Shown in pieces: positions 1-5,918 of a stretch of 6,070 nucleotides of DNA. The position numbers and the translations under genes are program-made. Below the pieces are notes generated by a model. It was not told the origin of the DNA. It was given only the letters and a program-made list of their open reading frames with translations, and searched no databases. Position 1 is the stretch's first letter. Every line of letters begins with the position of its first letter. This DNA comes from Candidatus Colimorpha enterica (GTDB lineage: Bacteria; Bacillota; Clostridia; Oscillospirales; CAG-272), in NCBI GenBank assembly GCA_000433515.1, contig FR891190.1, positions 11,956 to 18,025 on the forward strand. The letters run 5' to 3'.

Positions 1-1132
1 AATTCGCCATATCGACGAGAGTAAACGACGAAACGACCGCGTTCCCGAGGTATTTCATGCTTCTTCTGTCGATGAAGCGCAGGATCTGCCCCTTTTTAGC
101 CCAATGCCGGAAATTGCAGATCCCCGACCGGGCAAATTCTCCGTCAAGCGATTTCTCTCCGGTGATCTTCTTCAGGCAGACACCGATCCCGTGGATATTG
201 ACCGGATCGTCCTGAAGCCCGTGAAAACTGCACCCCTCAATGACAGCCTCCCCCGCGCAGGCAGATACCTGAATGCCGTAATCGCGTGAGCAGGAGATAA
301 GCCTACCGGCTCTGCGGTTCGGAAGTATCTTCACATTGCGGCAGGTCACGTTTTCGCAGAACTGAAACAGAAATCCCTCTCCCGCGGAGTGTATCACAAT
401 GTTCTCGCAGACTATGTTTCTGCAGTTCTCGGCAAAAATGCCGGCATGAATATGCTTGTTGTGGCGCAGGACAATGACATCACCGAGCTTCGGGTGCCTG
501 TCGCGCCGGAGCATCTCGTTGTTGTACAGTCTGAAGGTGTCAGAAGACAGCTGTTCGACGCTTTTTATCCGCAGCACGTTGCTGCTGCCCTCCGCGACCG
601 TCATTGTCTCCGGTTCGTAAACGGTGTGATCGCCGTATGTAAGCTCCGAAAGCTCTCCGTCACCGATATCGAAATAAAGGCTGTAATTCATCACCCGGCA
701 GGGAAAAAGCTGCTGGTCAATAAAAACATCAAGATAATCGCAGCTCTTACCTATTACCCTGCACTCCGAAACGATGGGCTTTTCCCAGTCTATCGTGAAA
801 TTGCGCAGCGTTATGTTCTCGCATCCGTCAAAGGTAAACGGCTGAAGATGCCCGTGGAATATGAATTCCGAGCCGTTCCCGTCGATTACAATGTTTCTCC
901 GGTTTTTTATGAGGAAGGAGACGGTCTTTTCCGACTGCGTTACGTCGGTGTTCGACTGCGAATACTCGCACTTTACCCCGGATGAAGCATGAAAAGAGTA
1001 GGCTCCGCCGCCGAAGCGGTAGACGACATTCTCCGCATCCTCCGAAAAAGCATCTCCGATTTTCGCCGTATAGTCAGAGGTTCCGTCCGGGCATATGCCC
1101 ATTCCGGCAAGCTCAGTCACGCGATATTCCAT
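1..1132 (-). CDS. GH110-like right-handed beta-helix glycosidase, N-terminal part (C-terminus off window)
   Basis: I translated the minus strand from ATG at 1132; the frame stays open for 377 codons to the window edge. A GGAGGG ribosome site lies 7 bases upstream (1140-1145). Residues 13-28 (ICPDGTSDYTAKIGDA) match the usual opening of pectate-lyase-like beta-helix proteins. Residues 83-118 hold a DGNGSEFIFHG segment and NFTIDWEKP, which I recognise from GH110 alpha-1,3-galactosidases. Residues 231-315 carry repeated helix rungs with N-[IV]-x-C and E-N/E-G-C turns, then LQDDPVNIHG with the Asp pair D308/D309 and H314. GH110 enzymes use an Asp pair here plus an upstream Asp as acid; D284 in SRDYG is the candidate. 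No signal peptide is visible, so a cytoplasmic site is inferred. Family members are usually around 600 residues, so roughly a third is missing. It could instead be a related, uncharacterised beta-helix family with another substrate. The fold is firm; the activity is not. Confidence 0.8.
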   Translation of the reverse strand, partial: MEYRVTELAGMGICPDGTSDYTAKIGDAFSEDAENVVYRFGGGAYSFHASSGVKCEYSQSNTDVTQSEKTVSFLIKNRRNIVIDGNGSEFIFHGHLQPFTFDGCENITLRNFTIDWEKPIVSECRVIGKSCDYLDVFIDQQLFPCRVMNYSLYFDIGDGELSELTYGDHTVYEPETMTVAEGSSNVLRIKSVEQLSSDTFRLYNNEMLRRDRHPKLGDVIVLRHNKHIHAGIFAENCRNIVCENIVIHSAGEGFLFQFCENVTCRNVKILPNRRAGRLISCSRDYGIQVSACAGEAVIEGCSFHGLQDDPVNIHGIGVCLKKITGEKSLDGEFARSGICNFRHWAKKGQILRFIDRRSMKYLGNAVVSSFTLVDMAN

Positions 1133-1163
1133 CACAAATCCCTCCGTGCGGTTCTGTACAATA

Positions 1164-1192
1164 ATTATACCACATTTTTCTTGCGTTTACAA
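1164..1192 (-). promoter_or_regulatory. Sigma-A-type promoter of the GH110-like gene
   Basis: Read on the minus strand, TTGTAA (1192-1187) and a perfect TATAAT (1169-1164) are separated by 17 bases. The -10 is preceded by TGG, giving an extended -10 motif. The expected start of transcription is near 1157, leaving a leader of about 25 bases that contains the GGAGGG ribosome site. This makes the beta-helix gene independently transcribable, even though it lies downstream of the GH43 gene on the same strand. Confidence 0.8.
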
Positions 1193-1211
1193 TGGCAGAA
1201 CCGAAATATCT

Positions 1212-1248
1212 TACAGTTAAAATAAAACATTTCACGGATATACAGTTA
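1212..1248. repeat. Two direct copies of TACAGTTA upstream of the GH110-like promoter
   Basis: TACAGTTA occurs at 1212-1219 and again at 1241-1248, 29 bases apart start to start, in an AT-rich stretch. The second copy overlaps the GH43 stop codon. Both lie upstream of the -35 box of the beta-helix gene promoter, by about 20 and 49 bases. Direct repeats in this position are typical of activator sites, including AraC-type ones, but the spacing is longer than the roughly 21 bases usual for that family. Chance occurrence in AT-rich DNA is possible. Confidence 0.3.
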
Positions 1249-2709
1249 TATGCTCTCGTCCCGTTTTCCGAAAACCGTGAAGTCGATGACCGCCGGAAAC
1301 ACCCTGTCGGGATGACCGCATACGGTGAGCCTGACGCTCTCGCAGGAAACCGGCGGAAGCTCGCGGTAATCGACAAGAAGATCGGTGTCGTTGCCGCCCG
1401 CGTCAAGGAGCATTACCCACTCATCCCGGTCGTTGTCCGGACGACCCTCAAGTATCCAGCGGTACGGTCCCCGGAGCGCGCCGTTCTTTTCGTCAAGCCC
1501 GATGTCGCGCCAGATTATCCTCACCCCGCCGACGATATAAGGCGCCATCATGTCAACCGTCAGCGTCGGGTGCGGGTCGTCCTCCCGCGGACGCCAGTAG
1601 GTAAGAAGCGTCCCGTCAAGAGCATAAAACGCATCCCTTCCCTCGGTCGCCGACGAAGCGATCACCCCGGCTCTCTGCCTGACGGTGAGCGGCAGCATCC
1701 CGGAGGAGTTGTCCTTTACGGGATCTTCGGCAACACCCGGCGCAAGCTGCGGTATCTCCGTCACTCCGTGCGGCGCGTAAAGCTCCCCGTCGGAATTAAT
1801 CGCGACAAGATCCATGCCGATGACTCTTTCATAAAGGTGTACGCAGGCGACAGCCGTCGTATAGAACGCCCACAGTGTTCCGCCCGGTCCCTCGGTTATG
1901 CACCCGTGTCCCGCTCCGGTCATAAGTCTGCTGCGGCTGATCGTGACCGGGTTGTTCTTCTGGAGCACAAAGCCCTCAAGCGGTCCCTTGTCCGAATAGT
2001 ATGCCGCCATGCAGTAATTGCTGAATTCCGTTCCGGAGGAAGCGTAAACGAGATAGTACCTCCCGTTCTTCTTCAGCATCCACTGCCCCTCTATCCAGCC
2101 GCAGAGCGTGTCCTGATTGTACTCTCCGAACCGCTCCCAGACGTTGTTTCTGTCAAAGGTGTTCAGCATTACAGGGTCGGTGACCAGTCTTCTCGGGTCG
2201 TCTCCGTCAAGCTCGGCGCCGAAGGAACCGCTGACGAATGTCCTCTTGTGCTCTCCGCCCCGCATCATGAAGCAGTAGAGGTAAAGCCTTCCGTCGTCGT
2301 CAACGAACAGCGCGGGGTCAACCGGTCGGAATTCCGTCCCGTCGGGCTTTATGAAGTCGCCGAGATACTCAAAATCCCCGAGAGGCGAGTCGGAGATATA
2401 AAGCCCGTGCGAATGTGAGGTCATAAGGTACTTCCCGCGGAACGGCACGACCGTCGGGCTGTATTTCATGTCATAGGGCTTTGTCCGGACGTGCTTCCAC
2501 GTCACGAAATCCTCCGAAACGAATGCCATCCCGTAGCTCGGATACAGGTACCATTTCCCGTCGAGATAAAGCACCGAGGGGTCGCTGACGGAGCGGTAAT
2601 CTCTTTGCTTCTCGTTCGTAAATCTCATGACTCCCCAGCCGTCAGACCCGAGGGGAATATCGGGAAGGGAGATCGGATTGCAGTATGTTCTCGGTTTATT
2701 TTCGCTCAT
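1246..2709 (-). CDS. GH43 family glycosidase with C-terminal F5/8 type C domain, cytoplasmic
   Basis: This 487-residue protein is a five-bladed beta-propeller glycoside hydrolase of family 43, a family of mainly beta-xylosidases and alpha-L-arabinofuranosidases. The three expected acidic residues are visible: D43 in VSDPSVLYLDGKWYLY (base), D131 in PVDPALFVDDDGRLYLY (pKa modulator) and E207 in GWIEGQW followed by NGRYYLVYA (acid). H268 lies in GAGHGCITEGPGG, a conserved GH43 stretch. Residues about 345-481 form a discoidin-like F5/8 type C domain (ASSATEGRDAFYALDG, TYWRP, ending in IDFTVFG) that probably binds sugar. There is no signal peptide: the N-terminus MSENKPRTYCNPI is polar and leads straight into the propeller. 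The start at 2709 has only a weak AAAGG ribosome site 11 bases upstream, but the next Met (residue 28) would cut into the domain. It is divergent from the AraC-family gene, its likely regulator. No terminator is obvious after its stop, so read-through into the beta-helix gene is possible. The substrate is not determined. Confidence 0.93.
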   Translation of the reverse strand: MSENKPRTYCNPISLPDIPLGSDGWGVMRFTNEKQRDYRSVSDPSVLYLDGKWYLYPSYGMAFVSEDFVTWKHVRTKPYDMKYSPTVVPFRGKYLMTSHSHGLYISDSPLGDFEYLGDFIKPDGTEFRPVDPALFVDDDGRLYLYCFMMRGGEHKRTFVSGSFGAELDGDDPRRLVTDPVMLNTFDRNNVWERFGEYNQDTLCGWIEGQWMLKKNGRYYLVYASSGTEFSNYCMAAYYSDKGPLEGFVLQKNNPVTISRSRLMTGAGHGCITEGPGGTLWAFYTTAVACVHLYERVIGMDLVAINSDGELYAPHGVTEIPQLAPGVAEDPVKDNSSGMLPLTVRQRAGVIASSATEGRDAFYALDGTLLTYWRPREDDPHPTLTVDMMAPYIVGGVRIIWRDIGLDEKNGALRGPYRWILEGRPDNDRDEWVMLLDAGGNDTDLLVDYRELPPVSCESVRLTVCGHPDRVFPAVIDFTVFGKRDESI

Positions 2710-2729
2710 TTCATTTATTGCCTTTCGGG

Positions 2730-2758
2730 AAAATCATTCGTTTTATCGGTATTGACAA
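2730..2758 (-). promoter_or_regulatory. Weak candidate promoter of the GH43 gene
   Basis: On the minus strand TTGTCA (2758-2753) is 17 bases from GATTTT (2735-2730). The -35 is good, but the -10 matches the consensus at only three of six bases. The predicted start of transcription, near 2723, would place the weak ribosome site almost at the mRNA end, which counts against it. I found no better promoter in the 110-base gap. A poor -10 is what an activator-dependent promoter often looks like. Confidence 0.25.
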
Positions 2759-2780
2759 GGCGGCTGCGGTGTGCTACAAT
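2752..2780 (+). promoter_or_regulatory. Sigma-A-type promoter of the AraC-family gene
   Basis: TTGACA (2752-2757) and TACAAT (2775-2780) are separated by 17 bases, so the -35 is perfect and the -10 has one mismatch. Transcription should begin near 2787, about 33 bases ahead of the ATG at 2820. Because the promoter lies inside the longest open frame, it rules out the far upstream start codon of that frame. Its -35 overlaps the candidate -35 of the opposing GH43 promoter. Confidence 0.8.
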
Positions 2781-2819
2781 ATGGTCGATAGTACAGATTC
2801 GGGGGATTTTTGCGCAGAT

Positions 2820-3722
2820 ATGAACCGTGAACCCATAAATATCAACGAAATACCGGTAAGCTGTCTCGGAACAAACGGCGAAAACACGGATCACGCCGTA
2901 TTTTCAGCCGAATCCGACCGGAAAATCTTCACAAAACCGTCGGTGACAGACAGCCGTGGGGCAATTGTCATCGCGTACATATCCTCCGGAAGAGGGCAGA
3001 CAGTCCACTGCGGTTACGAACAGCAGCTGAAGCCCGGCACGGTTTTCGTCATCGACGGGAAGAACCGCCTTGAAATACTTCCGGTCTCACCTGTCGTGGT
3101 CTATACCTGCGCATTTGTCCCGGAGCTGTTCGGCAGAAGCGCCCTGCGCGCACCGGTTCTCTCCGACATTTCGTCGGAGCCCGTGCTTGAGCCGTTTTTC
3201 AGCCGCTTCGACGGAAGCCGTTCCGCATGGCGCATTCCGACGGCAAAATCGGAAACGTTTCAGAGCCTTTTCTGCTCCATGACCGACTGCGCAAAGCTTT
3301 CCCCGGTCATCCGCGACGGTATCATGCGTCTGAGAATATCAGAGCTGCTTCTGAACCTTGCCGACATAATCAACACCGGAAGCGACACCGCGCCCCCCGC
3401 CGGCTCCGAGACCGTGGCAGCGGTGATTGCCTGTCTGCGCCGCAATTACGCCGGAAAGATAAACTGCAATGACCTTGCCCGCGCTGCCTGCGTCAGCCGC
3501 TCAAAGCTCTTCGCCGATTTCCGCGCCGCTACCGGAAAAACCATCGGAAAGTACATCGAAGAGCTCAGGATCTCAAAAGCCGCTTCCCTGCTTCTTGACA
3601 CAAACGATACCGTGCACAACATAATGTACGAGGTCGGTTACCGCGACATGAAAATGTTCTGCCGCCGCTTCAGGGAGCAGATGAATGCCACTCCGTCTGA
3701 GTACCGGAAAGCAAACAGATAG
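2820..3722 (+). CDS. AraC-family transcriptional regulator
   Basis: This 300-residue protein has the usual AraC-family length and layout. The N-terminal part (about 25-105) looks like a cupin-type effector domain; AYISSGRGQTVHCGYEQQLKPGTVFVIDG has the G-x-x-x-L-x-x-G-x-x-x-x-I pattern of sugar-sensing members. The C-terminus (about 197-298) has two helix-turn-helix units, CNDLARAACVSRSKLFADFR (first) and TVHNIMYEVGYRDMKMFCRRF (second), then the family signature end ATPSEYRK. The frame is open from 2685, but the gene's own promoter at 2752-2780 and the GGGGGA at 2801-2806 favour ATG 2820; the 13-base ribosome-site spacing is somewhat long. It probably senses a sugar released by the neighbouring enzymes and activates the divergent GH43 gene, possibly also the beta-helix gene. 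The ligand is unknown. Confidence 0.93.
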   Translation: MNREPININEIPVSCLGTNGENTDHAVFSAESDRKIFTKPSVTDSRGAIVIAYISSGRGQTVHCGYEQQLKPGTVFVIDGKNRLEILPVSPVVVYTCAFVPELFGRSALRAPVLSDISSEPVLEPFFSRFDGSRSAWRIPTAKSETFQSLFCSMTDCAKLSPVIRDGIMRLRISELLLNLADIINTGSDTAPPAGSETVAAVIACLRRNYAGKINCNDLARAACVSRSKLFADFRAATGKTIGKYIEELRISKAASLLLDTNDTVHNIMYEVGYRDMKMFCRRFREQMNATPSEYRKANR

Positions 3723-3747
3723 CCGCCTGAACTTCAATTTTACTCAA

Positions 3748-3782
3748 AAACGGCCTGCCGGTCAATATCCGGTCTGCCGTTT
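3748..3782 (+). terminator. Intrinsic terminator after the AraC-family gene
   Basis: AAACGGC (3748-3754) pairs with GCCGTTT (3776-3782), and an inner CCGG (3758-3761) pairs with CCGG (3769-3772) around a 7-base loop; a 3x3 internal loop separates the stems. A moderate T-rich tail (TTTATTCATTT) follows. On the opposite strand the stem is followed by TTTTT, so it could work in both directions. It lies 25 bases after the regulator stop codon and separates it from the next operon. Confidence 0.7.
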
Positions 3783-3842
3783 ATTCATTTCACCCGCAAA
3801 AATCCGACAAACCGCCCATACCGCGCAAAACTTTCTCCGGAA

Positions 3843-3856
3843 CAGCAATATTGTTG
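3843..3856. repeat. Near-perfect palindrome CAGCAATATTGTTG upstream of the operon promoter
   Basis: The core CAATATTG (3846-3853) is a perfect 8-base palindrome, and the flanks extend it to 14 bases with one mismatched pair. It ends 22 bases before the -35 box of the isomerase operon promoter, a position where an activator or an auxiliary operator could bind. Short AT-rich palindromes also arise by chance, so this is only a candidate site. Confidence 0.3.
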
Positions 3857-3878
3857 ACCTGACCTGCAAGATAGATTA

Positions 3879-3907
3879 TTGACATCCGGTGTATGATATT
3901 GTATCAT
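3879..3907 (+). promoter_or_regulatory. Promoter of the isomerase-oxidoreductase operon
   Basis: A perfect TTGACA (3879-3884) is 17 bases from TATCAT (3902-3907), which matches the -10 consensus at five of six bases. Transcription should begin near 3914, giving a leader of about 65 bases before the ATG at 3980. The preceding terminator isolates this promoter from the AraC-family gene. An inverted repeat overlaps the -10 box, which points to repression. Confidence 0.8.
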
Positions 3908-3908
3908 A
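3892..3908. promoter_or_regulatory. Putative operator: inverted repeat TATGATA-TTG-TATCATA
   Basis: Two perfect 7-base arms (3892-3898 and 3902-3908) flank a 3-base centre. The right arm covers the whole -10 box and the left arm fills the promoter spacer, so a dimeric protein bound here would block RNA polymerase. The size fits a helix-turn-helix dimer such as a GntR-, TetR- or MarR-type repressor. No such regulator is encoded in the window, so its identity is unknown. Confidence 0.5.
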
Positions 3909-3924
3909 TTTCATATAAGGCAGA

Positions 3925-3941
3925 GGCGGAACATTTCCGTC
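3925..3941 (+). other. Small hairpin in the 5' leader of the isomerase operon
   Basis: GGCGGAA (3925-3931) pairs with TTCCGTC (3935-3941) through five Watson-Crick pairs, one G-U pair and a closing G-C pair around a CAT loop. It falls about 11 bases into the predicted transcript and about 25 bases before the ribosome site. No U-tract follows, so it is not a terminator. It may protect the mRNA 5' end. It is too small to be a riboswitch, and no known riboswitch motif was recognised. Confidence 0.35.
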
Positions 3942-3979
3942 CTGAAGCATAATAATCAAACCCACGGAGGTAAACCGTA

Positions 3980-4834
3980 ATGTACAATTTCCCGATAGGA
4001 GTAATGCTCGATTCCTTCCGTCTGCCGGTAAAGGAGGCAATCGCAAAGACCGTCGCAATCGGCGCGAAGGGCTTTCAGATGTATGCCACCTACGGCGAGC
4101 ACTCGCCGGAGAACATGACCCCGGCAAAGACAAGAGAGCTTCTTGACACCGTCAAGTCGAACGGACTTGTCTTTTCAGCCCTCTGCGGCGACCTCGGTCA
4201 CGGCTTCGGCAACCGCGAGCTGAACCCGGAGCTTATCGAAAAGTCAAAGCGCATCCTTGACCTTGCAAAGGAGCTTGAGACAGACGTTGTCACCACACAC
4301 ATCGGCGTTGTGCCGACCGACCCGTCAAACGAGCGCTACAAAATCATGCAGGAGGCTTGCTTTGAGCTCAGCCGCTATGCCGACAGCATCGGCTCACACT
4401 TCGCGATCGAGACCGGTCCCGAAACATCGGAGGTCCTGAAGGGCTTCCTTGACTCCCTCGACTCCACCGGCGTTGCGGTAAACCTTGACCCGGCAAACCT
4501 TGTCATGGTGACCGGAGACGACCCCGTGAAGGCGGTTCACAACCTGAAGCGCTATATCGTCCACACCCACGCAAAGGACGGAGTCAACCTCCGCAAGTGC
4601 GTTCCGGAGTACGTCTACGGCGTTCTTCCCACCCCGCCGGAGTATCAGGGCGTCGAGATCTTCCGCGAGGTCCCCCTCGGACAGGGCAGCGTCGATTTCC
4701 CCGCATACCTTGCCGCTCTTGAGGAGGTCGGCTACCGCGGATTCCTCACCATCGAGCGCGAAGCCGGAGACGATCCCGCAAAGGACATCGGCATGGCAGC
4801 CGATTTCCTGAGAGACGTCATTGCAAAAAACTGA
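3980..4834 (+). CDS. Sugar phosphate isomerase/epimerase-type TIM barrel protein (AP endonuclease family 2 fold)
   Basis: This 284-residue cytoplasmic protein is of typical length for the xylose-isomerase-like TIM barrel family, whose members isomerise, epimerise or dehydrate sugars and cyclitols using a divalent metal. The likely metal ligands sit in the expected order at the ends of barrel strands: E144 in FAIETGPET, D170 in AVNLDPANL, H197 in IVHTHAKD and E259 in FLTIEREAG. TTHIGVVP (105-112) and a GFQMYATYGE strand near residue 31 also fit. The start is supported by GGAGG (3966-3970) 9 bases upstream. It is the first gene of an operon with an oxidoreductase that begins 19 bases after its stop, and a second barrel protein follows. 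Possible roles are ketose 3-epimerase, inosose dehydratase or isomerase, or a keto-glycoside lyase subunit. The family is clear; the substrate is not. Confidence 0.9.
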   Translation: MYNFPIGVMLDSFRLPVKEAIAKTVAIGAKGFQMYATYGEHSPENMTPAKTRELLDTVKSNGLVFSALCGDLGHGFGNRELNPELIEKSKRILDLAKELETDVVTTHIGVVPTDPSNERYKIMQEACFELSRYADSIGSHFAIETGPETSEVLKGFLDSLDSTGVAVNLDPANLVMVTGDDPVKAVHNLKRYIVHTHAKDGVNLRKCVPEYVYGVLPTPPEYQGVEIFREVPLGQGSVDFPAYLAALEEVGYRGFLTIEREAGDDPAKDIGMAADFLRDVIAKN

Positions 4835-4853
4835 GAACGGGAAGAATACAGCA

Positions 4854-5918
4854 ATGGAAAACAGAAAGCTCCGCGTCGGCATAATCGGCACGGGAAACAT
4901 AAGCCACTGCCATATGGCAGGATATAAAAAGTACAAAGACCTCGTTGACGTTGTTGCCGCCTGCGACATCGACGAAAACAAGCTGAATGCCTACTGCAAA
5001 CAGTACGGAATCCCGAATTCCTACACCGATTACAACGAGATGATGGCAAAAGAAGACCTCGACTGCGTCAGCGTCTGCACGTGGAATGCGGCTCATAAGG
5101 GCGCGGCCATAGCTGCACTCCGCGGCGGTGCAAACGTCCTCTGCGAAAAGCCGATGGCAATGAATGCGGAAGAGGCAGAGGAAATGCTTGCCGTGTCGAA
5201 GGAGACCGGAAAGCTGCTCCAGATCGGCTTTGTCCGCCGTTTCGGAAACGACGCCGACACGCTCCGTCAGTTCATCGATGCCGACGTTTTCGGAGACATT
5301 TACTACGCAAAGGCGACCTACCTGCGCCGCTGTGGCTGCCCCGGAGGATGGTTCGGCGACAAGTCAAGATCCGGCGGCGGTCCGCTTATCGACCTCGGCG
5401 TACACGTGATCGACCTCGTCAGATACCTCGCCGGACTCCCGAATCCTGTTTCGGCATACGGTTCGACCTACAACAACCTCGGTCCCAACCGCGCCGGCGG
5501 CGGAAGCAAGGGCTGGACAGTCGAAACCAAGGGCGACCCCTACACCGTAGAGGACTTCACGACTGCACTGATCAGGTTCGACAACGGTCTTACCCTCTCG
5601 GTCGAAGCCAGCTTCAATCTCAACATCAAAAACGACGTCGGCAATATCGAGCTTTTCGGAACAAAAGCCGGATGCAGCATCAGTCCCGACGTCGAGATAT
5701 ACACCCAGCTTGCCGGAAAATTCGTCAACGTCCAGACGGCGGAAAGCACCGCGCTGTCCTTCAACGGTCTGTTCGAGAACGAGATAAAGGGCTTCATCGA
5801 CGCGGTGAACGGCAACGCTCCCTGCCGCGCACCGGCTGAGGACGGAGTGGCTCTGATGAAGATAATCGATGCCATCTATAAGTCCGCAGAGACCGGAAAA
5901 TCAGTTGAAATAGTCTGA
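4854..5918 (+). CDS. Gfo/Idh/MocA family NAD(P)-dependent oxidoreductase
   Basis: This 354-residue cytoplasmic enzyme oxidises or reduces a hydroxyl/keto group on a sugar or cyclitol. The N-terminal Rossmann fold (about 5-125) has the dinucleotide motif VGIIGTGNIS (G9, G12, G14), an acidic residue after strand two (ACDID, D38/D40) that suggests a preference for NAD, and the family hallmark CEKP (97-100). K99 is the conserved active-site lysine. The C-terminal alpha/beta domain carries GGGPLIDLGVHVIDLVRYLAG, in which D180 and H184 are the typical catalytic pair. I chose ATG 4854, preceded by GGGAAG 9 bases upstream. An in-frame TTG at 4821 would add 11 residues and overlap the previous gene, but it puts a poor tail ahead of the first strand. 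Its position between two TIM-barrel genes suggests they act on its keto product. Myo-inositol dehydrogenase-like and glycoside 3-dehydrogenase-like roles are both possible. Confidence 0.93.
   Translation: MENRKLRVGIIGTGNISHCHMAGYKKYKDLVDVVAACDIDENKLNAYCKQYGIPNSYTDYNEMMAKEDLDCVSVCTWNAAHKGAAIAALRGGANVLCEKPMAMNAEEAEEMLAVSKETGKLLQIGFVRRFGNDADTLRQFIDADVFGDIYYAKATYLRRCGCPGGWFGDKSRSGGGPLIDLGVHVIDLVRYLAGLPNPVSAYGSTYNNLGPNRAGGGSKGWTVETKGDPYTVEDFTTALIRFDNGLTLSVEASFNLNIKNDVGNIELFGTKAGCSISPDVEIYTQLAGKFVNVQTAESTALSFNGLFENEIKGFIDAVNGNAPCRAPAEDGVALMKIIDAIYKSAETGKSVEIV

Noticed and set aside
389..985. 198-codon plus-strand open frame at the left end
   Set aside because: The opposite strand encodes a coherent beta-helix protein with a ribosome site and promoter; the plus-strand translation resembles no known family.
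1192..2418. 408-codon plus-strand open frame opposite the GH43 gene
   Set aside because: It is antisense to a gene with clear catalytic motifs, its translation is rich in Arg/Val/Pro with no recognisable domain, and long antisense frames are common under biased codon use. It has no convincing ribosome site.
2736..2752. Catabolite repression (cre) site near the GH43 promoter
   Set aside because: A CG-centred AT-rich stretch is present, but it misses conserved positions of the cre consensus.
2685..2819. 45-residue N-terminal extension of the AraC-family protein
   Set aside because: The extension spans the regulator's own promoter and overlaps the GH43 start, so it could not be on that transcript. 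Residues from 2820 onward already give a full-length family member.
3723..3979. Small gene or riboswitch in the intergenic region
   Set aside because: The short open frames here lack ribosome sites, and the region is explained by a terminator, promoter, palindromes and a small hairpin. I recognise no riboswitch or T-box core.
4821..4853. TTG start giving an 11-residue longer oxidoreductase
   Set aside because: It uses a rare start codon and overlaps the upstream gene. The ATG at 4854 has a GGGAAG site at good spacing and begins just before the first Rossmann strand.
4394..4981. 195-codon minus-strand open frame across the isomerase/oxidoreductase junction
   Set aside because: It is a shadow of two well-supported plus-strand genes, has no promoter or ribosome site, and shows no domain.
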